DNA from: JAVVUQ01 sp036653075
GTDB taxonomy: Bacteria; Bacillota; Clostridia; Christensenellales; CAG-314
Direction: 5' to 3'
Assembly (NCBI GenBank): GCA_036653075.1
Contig: JAVVUQ010000001.1
Coordinates: 1-43,729, forward strand
Length of the DNA: 43,729 bases
Shown here one piece after another: positions 1 through 9,514 of this stretch (position 1 is the stretch's first letter; the number at the start of each line of letters is the position of its first letter). A program made the translations under genes and the position numbers. The notes beneath the pieces were generated by a model. It saw nothing but the letters and a program-made list of their open reading frames with translations. It searched no databases and was not told the origin of the DNA.

Positions 1-213
1 GTTAAACTGCTTAACGCCACCGCAATGATCAAAATGCCCGTGCGTTAACATTATCGCAATAGGATTGATACCATTTTGCGTAAGCCAATTAGTAATCTCC
101 TCGCCGCCTTTTTCTGCAATGTCTATAACTACCGCATTTTTAGTACTGTCGCTATATAACACATAACAATTTGTGGAAATATCTCCTAACAAAAAACTCT
201 TAACTTTTAACAT
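1..213 (-). CDS. MBL-fold metallo-hydrolase, N-terminal 71 residues (cut by window edge)
   Basis: Reading leftward from the ATG at 213-211, the frame is open to the window edge, so the 3' part is missing. It opens with a beta-strand pattern typical of the metallo-beta-lactamase fold (SFLLGDISTNCYVLYS), then a VVIDIAEKGG turn, then the zinc-binding signature THGHFDHCGG near residue 60, which matches HxHxDH with G in place of one spacer residue. A ribosome site AGAAGG lies 8 nt before the ATG. Small glyoxalase II-like MBL hydrolases directly downstream of dtd are common in Clostridia. The substrate cannot be told from this fragment; hydroxyacylglutathione hydrolase-like activity is only a family-level guess. 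Confidence 0.85.
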   Translation of the reverse strand, partial: MLKVKSFLLGDISTNCYVLYSDSTKNAVVIDIAEKGGEEITNWLTQNGINPIAIMLTHGHFDHCGGVKQFN

Positions 214-263
214 AATTTTTACCTTCTTATTTAATCGGAATTTTTACATTATAATAAACTTTT

Positions 264-393
264 TTTTATATTGAACTAATTTTTATATTGAACTTATTTA
301 ATTATAATAATCATTTTATAATAATCATTTTATAATAATTTATTTAATATTTATTGTAAATTTTTATTTATTGTAAATTTTTATTTATTGTTG
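264..393. repeat. Three short tandem repeats in the MBL-dtd spacer
   Basis: The 192-bp spacer between dtd and the MBL gene is almost pure A/T and holds three different short tandem duplications in a row: a unit of about 16 bp (TTTTATATTGAACT) near 265-296, a 14-bp unit (AATAATCATTTTAT) near 306-340, and a 17-bp unit (AATTTTTATTTATTGT) near 355-393. No gene or clear terminator is seen. They look like replication-slippage products. Confidence 0.7.
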
Positions 394-405
394 ATTTTAT
401 ATTTA

Positions 406-852
406 TTAATCGTTAGCCGAATGTAATATAATCGTGACTGGTCCGTCGCATACTGATGAGATTGTCATATCTGCGCCAAAAACGCCTTTAGCAACTTTGA
501 TGCCTTTGTCTATTAATGCGTTGCAAATATATTCATATAATTCTTGAGATTTATCATATTTTTGAGCGCAAATAAAATCTGGTCTATTGCCCTTTTGCGC
601 ATTTCCATACAATGTGAAATTGCTTATCGCCATTATTTGACCTTTAATATCCTTTATGGATAAATTTAGCTTTCCATTCTCGTCGTTAATAATTCGCATA
701 TTAACGATTTTTTCAGCTAAAAAATCAGCGTCTAATTGCGTATCGCCTACCTTTATTCCAATATAAATCAATAGTCCGTACTCAATTTCTCCAACTATTT
801 TGCCGCCAACTTCCACGTTTGCGCTTTTAACTCTTTGAATTACAACTTTCAC
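406..852 (-). CDS. dtd: D-aminoacyl-tRNA deacylase
   Basis: Dtd hydrolyses D-amino acids (and glycine mischarged on tRNA-Ala) from tRNA in the cytoplasm. The 148-residue length is that of the family. Visible signatures are the start MKVVIQRVKSANV, the catalytic-region motif ISNFTLYGNAQKG (SQFTL type) near residues 76-88 and the cross-dimer GPVT motif in CDGPVTIIL near the C-terminus, which supplies the Gly-cisPro that rejects L-amino acids. Translation starts at GTG; AAGGAA lies 9 nt upstream. It follows rsh by 59 nt and precedes the MBL gene, the usual clostridial order rsh-dtd-MBL, so cotranscription with rsh is likely. Confidence 0.95.
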   Translation of the reverse strand: MKVVIQRVKSANVEVGGKIVGEIEYGLLIYIGIKVGDTQLDADFLAEKIVNMRIINDENGKLNLSIKDIKGQIMAISNFTLYGNAQKGNRPDFICAQKYDKSQELYEYICNALIDKGIKVAKGVFGADMTISSVCDGPVTIILHSAND

Positions 853-911
853 TTGTATATTTCCTTATTTTTGATATAGAATAATTTATTTTTAATTAAT
901 GTAAATAACAA

Positions 912-3068
912 TTAGCTATTTGTTCTAAATACTTCTAACGTAGCTGGTAAAGCTCTAAGTTTAGTCATTAACATTTCAAGTTGCGTTTGGTTAGCTATTT
1001 CAACTGAAATTAAAGCTATTGCGTTATGATTTTTATCTTTTCTGGCATTTATTGACATAAGCGATAATTTTTCTGCTGATATTGTTTTTGCAATTTCAGT
1101 AAACACTTCGCCTTTATTCTCTGAAACAATTTGTATGGTTGCTAAAAAGGTTGCGCCCGTTTGAGTTTGCGCCCATTGCGCTTCTATCATTCGAACATTT
1201 TCTAATCCTTTTAAGCTGGGACAATCTTGTCGATGTATTGTTATGCCTCTACCGTGTGAAATATAGCCTACAATTTTATCTCCTGGAACGGGAGCGCAGC
1301 ATCGTGAAAATCTAACAAGCGGATTTTCATATCCCTTTACTAATACAGCGTTATCTTTATCATTTGGCGTGCGTGTTTCCTTAATTTCTGGGACGTTTGG
1401 TTGCATTGCGTGCATAGTATTAAGTAATTTCATTATTACTTGATGCACTGACACGCCGCCATAGCCTACTGATGCGTACATTTCGTCAATTGATGTATAC
1501 GAATATCTATCAAAAACAGTTTTAAGAGCTTCTGGCGTAGAAATATTCGCCCAAGTAAAACCTCTTGTTTTAGCTTCTCGTTCAAGCATTGATTTTCCGT
1601 CTTTGATGTATTCGTCTTTCAATTCTCGTTTGAAAAATTGTCGTATTTTTGCTTTAGCGCCTGATGTTTTAACTATTTTCAGCCAATCTCTTGATGGTCC
1701 TTTGCTATTTTGGTTTATTAGAATTTCGACGACGTCGCCTGTTTCCAATACGGTATCTAACGTTGCAATTTTTGTATTTACTTTAGCGCCGACACATTTA
1801 TTACCTACTTCGCTGTGAATTGCGTATGCAAAATCTAACGCTGTTGCGCCTGTAATAAGTTTCCTTACGTCGCCTTTTGGTGTAAAGACGTACACTTCGT
1901 TTGTAACTCGTATGTCTTTTCGGATTATATCTAAAAATTCGTGTGAATCGGATAATTCGCTTCCATAATTTAAAACGTCTTGAATCCATTTTAAATTGTC
2001 GCCCATTTTATAATTGCTACCATTTGATTCCTTGTATTTCCAATGCGCCGCAATACCAAATTCAGCTATTTGGTGCATTTCTCGTGTTCTAATTTGAATT
2101 TCAATAGGTGTCCCCGATGCAATTACTGTTGTATGCAGACTTTGATAAAGGTTTGGTTTAGGCGCAGCTATATAATCTTTGACTCGTCCTGGCATTGGAA
2201 TCCAAGTAGAATGAATAATACCTAAAACATTATAGCAATCTTTTACCGTTCCTACAATAACACGCACAGCTGTTAAATCATATATTTGGTCTAATGTCTT
2301 ATTTTGATTTTTCATTTTCTTATATATGCTATAAAAATGTTTAGTTCTACCAAAAACTTCTCCGACAACATTCATTTCTTCTAATAGCTTATTTATTTCC
2401 ATTATAAAAACGTCTACTATTTCTCTGCGTTCTTCTTTCTTTAAGGCAATATTATCCGCTAAATAGTCATATGCCGTTCTATCTAAATATTTCAAAGCTA
2501 AGTCTTCTAATTCGCATTTAATTGGCGATATACCTAACCGTCCTGCAAGAGGCGCATAAATATCTAATGTTTCTCTTGCCATTATCGCTTGTCTATCTGG
2601 GCTTAAAAACTGTAATGAACGCATATTATGCAATCTATCGGCTAATTTTATAATTAATACTCTTATATCTTTAGCCATCGCTATAAACATTTTGCGTATG
2701 TTTTCCGCTTGTTCTTCTTCTTTGGAGCGGAATTGAATTTTATCTAATTTCGTCACGCCCTTAACAAGATCAGCTATTTCATCGCCAAAACGCTCTCTAA
2801 GCATTTCGTCAGTTACATAAGTGTCTTCCACTGTATCGTGCAAAAGCGCAGCGCAAATGGCTGGCACGTCCAAACCTAAATCAACTAAAATATCCGCAAC
2901 TACTACTGGATGCGTTATATATGGTCGTCCGCTTGCTCGTTTTTGGTCGGCGTGCGCTGCATAAGCTAAATTAAAAGCTTCATTTAGCAATTTATAATTG
3001 ATTGGATAATAATGCTTTAATTTCGCCTTTAAATTTTCTATTGTAATTTCAGCTGTTTCATACGGCAT
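912..3068 (-). CDS. rsh: Bifunctional (p)ppGpp synthetase/hydrolase
   Basis: Makes and degrades the alarmone (p)ppGpp in the stringent response. The 718 residues have the full long-RSH layout. The HD hydrolase domain (about 43-190) keeps ITHP and LLHDTVEDT, so hydrolysis is expected. The synthetase domain (about 235-345) has RVKDYIAAPK and YQSLHTTV; the RxKD form is that of bifunctional enzymes. The TGS domain (about 390-450) has VFTPKGDVRKL, then come the conserved-cysteine region (RCCAPVPGD) and a C-terminal ACT domain (from about 645). The ATG overlaps the last 11 nt of recJ, and its GGGAGG ribosome site lies inside recJ, suggesting translational coupling. Often annotated relA in Clostridia. 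Confidence 0.97.
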   Translation of the reverse strand: MPYETAEITIENLKAKLKHYYPINYKLLNEAFNLAYAAHADQKRASGRPYITHPVVVADILVDLGLDVPAICAALLHDTVEDTYVTDEMLRERFGDEIADLVKGVTKLDKIQFRSKEEEQAENIRKMFIAMAKDIRVLIIKLADRLHNMRSLQFLSPDRQAIMARETLDIYAPLAGRLGISPIKCELEDLALKYLDRTAYDYLADNIALKKEERREIVDVFIMEINKLLEEMNVVGEVFGRTKHFYSIYKKMKNQNKTLDQIYDLTAVRVIVGTVKDCYNVLGIIHSTWIPMPGRVKDYIAAPKPNLYQSLHTTVIASGTPIEIQIRTREMHQIAEFGIAAHWKYKESNGSNYKMGDNLKWIQDVLNYGSELSDSHEFLDIIRKDIRVTNEVYVFTPKGDVRKLITGATALDFAYAIHSEVGNKCVGAKVNTKIATLDTVLETGDVVEILINQNSKGPSRDWLKIVKTSGAKAKIRQFFKRELKDEYIKDGKSMLEREAKTRGFTWANISTPEALKTVFDRYSYTSIDEMYASVGYGGVSVHQVIMKLLNTMHAMQPNVPEIKETRTPNDKDNAVLVKGYENPLVRFSRCCAPVPGDKIVGYISHGRGITIHRQDCPSLKGLENVRMIEAQWAQTQTGATFLATIQIVSENKGEVFTEIAKTISAEKLSLMSINARKDKNHNAIALISVEIANQTQLEMLMTKLRALPATLEVFRTNS

Positions 3069-5346
3069 TATCTTTATCCTCCCTCAACAATAAAAACAAT
3101 TCGGAATTTGTCAGTTCATTCCTAACTCCGTTTAAAATTTTTATTTCAAACGGCTTTTTTGTTATTTTTATAAGTCCTAATTCATTTAGTATCTTTAATA
3201 CTGCTAAAAATTTACCTTTACTGCACTCATACAATGGCAATGATAAATACATTTCTTCCCAACTGCTATAAAATCCATTATTGCCCTTTATGGCTTTATA
3301 CACATAACTGCATAAATCTCTATCTATATTTAATCCTCTTAAATAATCGCTTTTCCCACAATTTATATTAAATATCTTACTTCCGATTGGATAAATGTAC
3401 CCGTCGTTATGGTAGTTTGCATCGCTATAAAACCATACTACTTCGGCTGTTTTATCTATATTATCTAATGTTTTTGGCGCAATAAGCACTTTCTTTCCCA
3501 AATCTTTTGTAGGATAAAAAAATTCTTCCCTAAATTCATCAAAAAGTATTTCATAATTTTTAGCGAACGACTCAAATTCATTATGCGACATAAAAATCGC
3601 TGTTATATTGTTCCTTTTTAAAATTTCTATACATTCTTCCATAGAAAGTTCTTCGCACTGATTTTTATTGCCATAATTCATTAAATAATTCACCACATAT
3701 TCATCATCATATCTAATCGAATTTAAAAGATGCATCGATTTAATTATTCCTACGTATGTTTTTTCAAATTTGTCGTATTCTATTGTAAATAAATACTCCG
3801 CATCGCCGCCCTTTTCTAAAATATCTTTGTATTTTCCATATTCAAAAAATCCTTTTAGGTACAAACCATTATCTAACTTAACAGATAAGTGGCTTCCGTT
3901 TCCAAATGATGTTGCGCTTACAGCATAACCTTTTGTGTGAAAAATCACTCTTTCATTGACACTAAGTGGCTCAAGCAACTGCAACTGCTGGCAAAACTCA
4001 CTACTGCTACATCTTTCGTTGTATTCAATGTCATAATATTCGTAAATTTCAGTAAATTCATACTTTCTAAATTCTGCGGATATACGCTCTTTGAATAACT
4101 CAAGTTTATCTTCTTCTACCGCAAATCCAACTGACGCTTTATGCCCGCCAAAATGTAAAAGACATTCTTTCACATTGCTAAAACATTCATATAAATTGAT
4201 TTCATCAATACTTCTACCCGAACCTATATATTTTCCATCATCATATGTCATAACCAACGCAGGTAGTTTATACATTTCTTTATATCTTGACGCTACAATT
4301 CCCAATATTCCTTGTTTCCAATTTCCTTTAACAAATACACAATGGTTTTCAGATAACTGATCTTTGTTAATTTGCGAATCAGCTGACATTATTACATAGT
4401 CAAGTAACGATTTTCTTTCTTCGTTCATTAAAATAAGCTTCTTTATCGCTTCGCTATTTGCCTTTTTATCCCCCAACAATACCTTTAACGCTACCGTAGG
4501 ATCTCCTACTCTACCCGCTGCATTTATCTTAGGACATATTTTCATCGAAAAATCATAAACTGTGTATGGTTGACTGCATTTACATACGTCAATCAAACCT
4601 TTCAATCCGCTGTGTTCTATTCGCTCCAAACCAATTCTTATTATCGCTCTATTTTCATCTACTATCGGCATCATATCCGCTATTGTACCAATCATCGCAA
4701 GCGCCGCATATTCCTTAGCAGTCTTTTTATCCGACATCGCTTGCACTATCTTAAACGCAACACCCGAACCAGACAGCATCTTAAATTCATAATCTATCTT
4801 TGGATTTATACAAATACAATTTGGCAATTCATTTGGCAACTCGTGATGGTCTGTTACTATAACATCTATACATAACTCACTCTTTATCTTATCAATTTCA
4901 ACTTTATTACTTATTCCACAATCTACCGTCAATAACAAATCAAACGTTTCTTTAATATATTCACGCTCGATTATTTCAAAATGTAATCCGTATCCATCTT
5001 CCCTAACAGGTAACACTACTCGTGACTTTATCTTGCTTTTATCAAAATACAACTTAAGTATCGCAGCAGCGCTTATTCCGTCAGCATCATAATCACCATA
5101 AATTAACACCTTTCCACCACTCAAACTAACTTTTTTTATTAATTCAATAGCTTCAGCCATTCCCTTCATTAAATATGGATCTCTCAAAATTTCATCGCTT
5201 TTTGAAAAGTGCATTTTTACATTACTTCTATTAATACCTCGATTAATAATCAATTTACATAATTGTTCATCAAATCCTAACTGCGCTATGCAATTTAAAT
5301 CTTCACTATTAACTTCATAATTACGCAATTTATAGAATTCTTTCAT
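3058..5346 (-). CDS. recJ: Single-stranded-DNA-specific 5'-3' exonuclease RecJ
   Basis: RecJ degrades 5' single-stranded DNA ends in recombination and mismatch repair. The DHH-family phosphoesterase core is visible: GDYDADGISAAAILKL near residue 85 (motif I), TVDCGIS and VTDHHELP (the DHH motif), followed by a DHHA1 region with GILGIVASRYKE and LHFGGHKASVGFAV. At about 762 residues it has the extended C-terminal half seen in Firmicute RecJ. The chosen start is the ATG at 5346-5344, preceded by AAAGGA with 4 nt spacing; an in-frame ATG at 5367 has no ribosome site and sits directly behind a TATAAT, so the mRNA probably begins between the two. The spacer to secF ends in a terminator, so recJ-rsh-dtd appears to be a separate transcript. 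Confidence 0.95.
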   Translation of the reverse strand: MKEFYKLRNYEVNSEDLNCIAQLGFDEQLCKLIINRGINRSNVKMHFSKSDEILRDPYLMKGMAEAIELIKKVSLSGGKVLIYGDYDADGISAAAILKLYFDKSKIKSRVVLPVREDGYGLHFEIIEREYIKETFDLLLTVDCGISNKVEIDKIKSELCIDVIVTDHHELPNELPNCICINPKIDYEFKMLSGSGVAFKIVQAMSDKKTAKEYAALAMIGTIADMMPIVDENRAIIRIGLERIEHSGLKGLIDVCKCSQPYTVYDFSMKICPKINAAGRVGDPTVALKVLLGDKKANSEAIKKLILMNEERKSLLDYVIMSADSQINKDQLSENHCVFVKGNWKQGILGIVASRYKEMYKLPALVMTYDDGKYIGSGRSIDEINLYECFSNVKECLLHFGGHKASVGFAVEEDKLELFKERISAEFRKYEFTEIYEYYDIEYNERCSSSEFCQQLQLLEPLSVNERVIFHTKGYAVSATSFGNGSHLSVKLDNGLYLKGFFEYGKYKDILEKGGDAEYLFTIEYDKFEKTYVGIIKSMHLLNSIRYDDEYVVNYLMNYGNKNQCEELSMEECIEILKRNNITAIFMSHNEFESFAKNYEILFDEFREEFFYPTKDLGKKVLIAPKTLDNIDKTAEVVWFYSDANYHNDGYIYPIGSKIFNINCGKSDYLRGLNIDRDLCSYVYKAIKGNNGFYSSWEEMYLSLPLYECSKGKFLAVLKILNELGLIKITKKPFEIKILNGVRNELTNSELFLLLREDKDNAV

Positions 5347-5466
5347 ACTATCCTTTAGCACATTCATTATAATTTTATCTTAATTATTCAATCTTGTTTC
5401 TGTATTTTGTAAGATTAAATATTAAATTCAATCTTATTTAATAGCTCAAATTTATTATCTTTACTA

Positions 5467-5496
5467 TAAAAAAACCTTCCTATTACGGAAGGTTTT
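5467..5496 (-). terminator. Intrinsic terminator after secF
   Basis: On the minus strand a perfect 10-bp stem (AAAACCTTCC with GGAAGGTTTT) around a 6-nt loop runs into seven T. It starts 15 nt after the secF stop and ends the secD-secF transcript ahead of recJ. Confidence 0.93.
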
Positions 5497-5510
5497 ATTT
5501 CTTTAAGCTT

Positions 5511-6317
5511 TTATTTATTTTTCTTTAAGCTTGTAAACAATCCGCCCGTTAGGCATAAAGCTGAATATGCGGTAACGATTATACCAACGGCCATTTGAAT
5601 AGCTAATGGTACAAATCCGAATATAGCGAGCGTAATTGTAGCAATAAAACCAATTATTGCAATAACAACAATACGTTTACAAGGACAAATATTGTTTTTT
5701 ACCGAGTTAACAGCGATAGAATTAAATACGGCTGACAAGCCCAATGTAGCTGCGATAGCTACCAAAAACTCATTATTAACTTGAATATTTAATAATTTGC
5801 CTAATAATAGATTCACTGATAACATAAGTAAGATATCGTGAAGCATTACTGCAGCCAAGCTTACGCTACTTGCAATCTTTTCACTTTTCCAATTACGCGC
5901 AAATGTATAAACTACTATTAAAGCCCAAGCGATTGCGAGAACCCAAATTAACGTAACAGCGTCATTTTTATATGCTCTGATGTTGTTAACCGAAATAGTC
6001 ATATTTTCAGCCGCTATGCTTTTAACTTGTTCTGCGGTAGCGTTTTGTGTAAAGGTAAAGCGAACGCCAGATATAATCTTTACAGTTTTAAGCATTCTGC
6101 CGTTGTCGGCGTTAAAACCTAATTTTTCTAATTTAGTTTTTATATCAGAGCGAATAGTTTCATATTCCGAGTCAGTAACAGTTTTGTTAAACATAACTTC
6201 GACTTGAGTACCGCCAACGAAATCCACGCCGTTATTAAATCCCATAGTGAAGAACAAAATAACGCCTGCAATTATGAATAATGCTGAAATGCACCAAAAA
6301 ATAATCGATTTTTTCAT
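5511..6317 (-). CDS. secF: Protein translocase subunit SecF (divergent)
   Basis: SecF partners SecD in the membrane and helps complete Sec-dependent export. The first membrane segment (about 5-25) is followed by GVDFVGGTQVEV, the family signature, then a periplasmic-type domain to about residue 118 and about five more membrane segments. At 268 residues it is shorter than the usual 290-320. The fourth-segment motif SxNDTIVVFDRIRE of typical SecF aligns without gaps to SAVFNSIAVNSVKN (about 195-208): the proton-relay Asp is Phe198, and about 20 residues that normally follow (the T-x-x-R-T region) are missing. The ATG is 1 nt after the secD stop, and its AAGGAGG is inside secD. Identity is firm; motor function in the known way is doubtful. 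Confidence 0.9.
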   Translation of the reverse strand: MKKSIIFWCISALFIIAGVILFFTMGFNNGVDFVGGTQVEVMFNKTVTDSEYETIRSDIKTKLEKLGFNADNGRMLKTVKIISGVRFTFTQNATAEQVKSIAAENMTISVNNIRAYKNDAVTLIWVLAIAWALIVVYTFARNWKSEKIASSVSLAAVMLHDILLMLSVNLLLGKLLNIQVNNEFLVAIAATLGLSAVFNSIAVNSVKNNICPCKRIVVIAIIGFIATITLAIFGFVPLAIQMAVGIIVTAYSALCLTGGLFTSLKKNK

Positions 6318-6318
6318 A

Positions 6319-7749
6319 TTATTTTGCCTCCTTAGCGCTATTACGTTTTAAACCAAATAATTTATCATTTAATGACAAACCATTTGTAAGCTTGAATAAC
6401 GATGGTGTAAGTAATAATGACGATATCGCTGAAGCCAACATAGTAAATACGATAGCCATAGCAAAGCCTCTAACAAGCCCTGGAATTGCTACTGCGCAAA
6501 TGATTGCGACTATGAGAACAACTACGTGAATATCGATAATAGTCCACATCGCATTTTTGTATCCGTCTTTCAAGCAAAGTTTTCTATTTTTATTTGTAAT
6601 TTGATATTCATTTTTAATGCTGTTAAGTAAAACAATTTGAGTTGCCGCAGCAATAACAATACCAATGATAACGCCTAAAGCGTTAGACATATTAAATGGA
6701 ACGGTTGGAATAATTGCCAATAAAACAACTGTCATAATAGTAAAACAAATCATTGATAATGAAGCGGCAAAGCCATTCAAACCATAAATAACTATTAAAA
6801 TAACCATCACAGCTGCAATCAACACTACCATAGTCAATAATACGTTTCTTGCTGCATTTTCGCCTAAATCAGCGCCTAAAGCTTTAATATTGAGGTTCGC
6901 TTTTTGGAAAGCAACGTCATAATGTCCGCCGTTCATAAGCATACCAATTTTGATAGCGTCATTTTGAGTTTCAAAACCGCCAATATAAGTATATGTGCCT
7001 TGTTTTGAAAATACAGTTGAAACAGTCAATGGAGTGCCAACTAATTTACCATCGCTAAGCAAACATAAATACATTGTTTTATCGGTATCTGTTTTAACTG
7101 CTTTTGTTGCTTCAATAAAAGCGTCTTTGCCATCTTTAACGAAAGACAAAATAATAGCGAATTTTTGTTGTTCATCTTGAGATATTTGCGTAAACTCATA
7201 TTGTTCGCTTGTTAAAACATTTTTATAATCGGTAAAAACAGTTTTATCGTCTGGTTTATCCGCTAACAACTTAAGTTCCATAACGCCTCTGATATTCATA
7301 ATATCTAATATCGTAGCGCTACTATAAAGGTTGTCCACTTCAACACGAATTTTATTGCCATCTAAAACAGTTATTTTTCTTTCGCCCGTAGTCAATAGAT
7401 TCAAACGTGATTCCATTGCTTCGACTGTCTGTTTGATGCGTGTGTCCAATGTTGCTTGATCAATCTTTACTTTCTTTTCCTCGTCAACGATTTCTCCGCC
7501 ATCGCCTTTAGTATAATTTCCTAATAGGTCGGTATAGTATTCGTTTACATTGAAAACAGCGTATTCTGCGCTTCTGTAATCCGGCGCAATTGCCGGTTTA
7601 AAATCTGAACCTAATATAATCAAGTTCAACGGCGAAACGAAATCGTCTGTCTTTGTAATTTCAAAACGTTGAGCAAAACATACTACCGTAATGAACGCCA
7701 ATAACACTACGGTTACACTTAGCCATATGATGGACTTTTTCTTGTTCAT
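6319..7749 (-). CDS. secD: Protein translocase subunit SecD (divergent)
   Basis: SecD is the larger half of the SecDF export accessory complex. There is one N-terminal membrane helix (about 8-26), a long extracytoplasmic region (about 30-300) and five C-terminal helices (from about 301). The C-terminal half aligns to SecD, including KDGYKNAMWTIID at the EGYRGAFSSIFD site. Two hallmarks are lost: the GLDLxGG motif after the first helix reads LIILGSDFKPA, and the fourth-helix motif AVDANVLIxERI reads AAATQIVLLNSI, putting Ala369 where the essential proton-carrying Asp of characterised SecD lies. AGGAGG lies 9 nt before the ATG. It has its own promoter at 7797-7825 and is translationally linked to secF. 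Confidence 0.9.
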   Translation of the reverse strand: MNKKKSIIWLSVTVVLLAFITVVCFAQRFEITKTDDFVSPLNLIILGSDFKPAIAPDYRSAEYAVFNVNEYYTDLLGNYTKGDGGEIVDEEKKVKIDQATLDTRIKQTVEAMESRLNLLTTGERKITVLDGNKIRVEVDNLYSSATILDIMNIRGVMELKLLADKPDDKTVFTDYKNVLTSEQYEFTQISQDEQQKFAIILSFVKDGKDAFIEATKAVKTDTDKTMYLCLLSDGKLVGTPLTVSTVFSKQGTYTYIGGFETQNDAIKIGMLMNGGHYDVAFQKANLNIKALGADLGENAARNVLLTMVVLIAAVMVILIVIYGLNGFAASLSMICFTIMTVVLLAIIPTVPFNMSNALGVIIGIVIAAATQIVLLNSIKNEYQITNKNRKLCLKDGYKNAMWTIIDIHVVVLIVAIICAVAIPGLVRGFAMAIVFTMLASAISSLLLTPSLFKLTNGLSLNDKLFGLKRNSAKEAK

Positions 7750-7796
7750 CTATGATTGCCTCCTAATATCGTATTAGTTAGAGTTATAACCTATTT

Positions 7797-7825
7797 ATTA
7801 TATATAATCTTTTGCAATTAGTCAA
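7797..7825 (-). promoter_or_regulatory. Promoter of secDF
   Basis: TTGACT, 17 nt, TATAAT on the minus strand (5/6 and 6/6 to the vegetative consensus). The start would be near 7790, giving a leader of about 40 nt that carries the AGGAGG of secD. It lies between scfB and secD, so secDF need not depend on the scf promoter. Confidence 0.8.
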
Positions 7826-7862
7826 ATAAATAATTCGGTTTTTTTATGTTTAATGCAAATAT

Positions 7863-9173
7863 TTATTTTTTCTCTCTTGCATTGACATACATAGCGCACT
7901 CTAAACGCTTTTTCATCATTTCGCAAGCCATTTCATATGGAACATTTATGTCGCCGCTATACTCTATCGCATTTGCGCTACAACCGCCGCTACATAAATA
8001 TTTTGCCCAACAGTTTTTGCATTTTTCTTTTGTAAATACTGTTGAAGCCGCCAATTCATCTCTTATGTCCTGCTTTAATATCCCGTCACATACATTTCCA
8101 AGTAGATATTGTTTCATTCCTACAAAACGGTGACAAGGATATATGTCTCCATTTGGCGCAACTGCAAGATATTCGCTTCCTGCGCCGCAACCAGTTATTC
8201 TTTTTCTATAACACGGTCCATTTTCTAAATCTACAGCAAAATGGAAAAAGCTAAACCATTTATCTGTTTTTCTTCGTTCAACATATTCTTTAGCAAGTAT
8301 TTCATATTGCTTTTTAATTTCTTCAATATGTTCTGATTTAATCGCCATTTTATGCTCGGGCGGTAACACCACAGGCTCAATGGAAACTTGGTCAAATCCC
8401 TCATCGTTCATATGCAACACATCATTACTAAAATCTAAATTGTCCGCTGTAAACGTCCCTCGTATAAAATAACTCTTATTTCCTCTAATATGCCTAAACG
8501 CCTTAAACTTGTCTATTATAACTTCATAACTTCCCTTACCATTAACCGTTGGACGCGCTTTATCGTTTATATCTTTACGCCCGTCTAAACTCATTACTAC
8601 GTTATCCATTTCTTCATTTAAATAAACACGTTTTTGTTCGTCCAATAACACGCCATTAGTCGTTACGGTATATTTGAAAATCTTTCCTACTTCCGCCGCT
8701 CGCTTTTTGCCATATTCAACGACACCTTTTAATACGTCAAAATTCATTAACGGTTCGCCACCAAAAAAGTCTAATTCTAAATTGTGCTTTTTGCCAGAGT
8801 TTGCAATAAGAAAATCTATTGCCTTTTTCCCAATCTCAAGCGTCATTTGTTCCCTAACGCCGTGATAAACCCCCTCTTGCGCAAAACAATACTTGCACCT
8901 TAAGTTACAATCGTGACTTATATGCAAACACATAGATTTAACTTCCATACTTTTTTCAATATATTGCTGCGCATTTGGCTTAGCGTCAATTATTCCTTCA
9001 TCAATTAATTCTTTAATCTCTGCTTTCGCTTCGCTTATTTCTTTTGAAGTACTATCACTTGGCAGCGATTCACCATTCATTAACGCATAAGTTAAAGCAT
9101 CAACTTCTATCAACGCCCCGTTTTCAGAATCAAATACAAAATAACCATCATTACAAATAAAATTATGTACCAA
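7863..9173 (-). CDS. scfB: Radical SAM/SPASM maturase of the SCIFF peptide
   Basis: Radical S-adenosylmethionine enzyme that installs thioether cross-links in the SCIFF peptide encoded just upstream. The radical SAM cluster motif is CNLRCKYC (Cys89, 93, 96). An N-terminal region of about 85 residues resembles the peptide-binding (RRE) domain of these maturases, and the C-terminal SPASM region carries the extra cysteines (GCGAGSEY, IYPCHR, CKNCWAKYLCSGGC) for auxiliary clusters. Its 436 residues fit the six-Cys maturase family. The start codon is TTG at 9173, with GGAGA 5 nt upstream; no ATG fits. A terminator separates it from scfA, so less enzyme than substrate is expected. Confidence 0.95.
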   Translation of the reverse strand: MVHNFICNDGYFVFDSENGALIEVDALTYALMNGESLPSDSTSKEISEAKAEIKELIDEGIIDAKPNAQQYIEKSMEVKSMCLHISHDCNLRCKYCFAQEGVYHGVREQMTLEIGKKAIDFLIANSGKKHNLELDFFGGEPLMNFDVLKGVVEYGKKRAAEVGKIFKYTVTTNGVLLDEQKRVYLNEEMDNVVMSLDGRKDINDKARPTVNGKGSYEVIIDKFKAFRHIRGNKSYFIRGTFTADNLDFSNDVLHMNDEGFDQVSIEPVVLPPEHKMAIKSEHIEEIKKQYEILAKEYVERRKTDKWFSFFHFAVDLENGPCYRKRITGCGAGSEYLAVAPNGDIYPCHRFVGMKQYLLGNVCDGILKQDIRDELAASTVFTKEKCKNCWAKYLCSGGCSANAIEYSGDINVPYEMACEMMKKRLECAMYVNAREKK

Positions 9174-9350
9174 AATGTTCTCCGTTGTCTTTAATCATTT
9201 GTTCGTTTTTTATTGTTTATAGGTTTTTTATTGCTGATAAATATTATTAATCAATTTATTTATATATTATAAAATTATTAATTACATAAATTTCGCATCT
9301 ATCTATTGTAAAATTTATATATCAATAAACTCTATTATACAATTTATCTC

Positions 9351-9378
9351 AAAAAAGCCCCTAATCACTCAGGGCTTT
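9351..9378 (-). terminator. Intrinsic terminator between scfA and scfB
   Basis: On the minus strand AAAGCCCT pairs with GGGGCTTT (8 bp, one G-U) around a 9-nt loop and runs into a six-T tract. It sits about 137 nt after the scfA stop and about 180 nt before scfB. It should end most scfA transcripts and let only read-through reach scfB. Confidence 0.85.
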
Positions 9379-9514
9379 ATAGTCATTTAGAGAATAATAC
9401 TATAATATTTGTCTATTAATTGAATTAAATTGAATATGGATTTTTTAATGTTTAAATTAACGACAAAATTTATTGCTTTTTATAAGTAAATATCAGCGTT
9501 ATATATTAGAGCAA

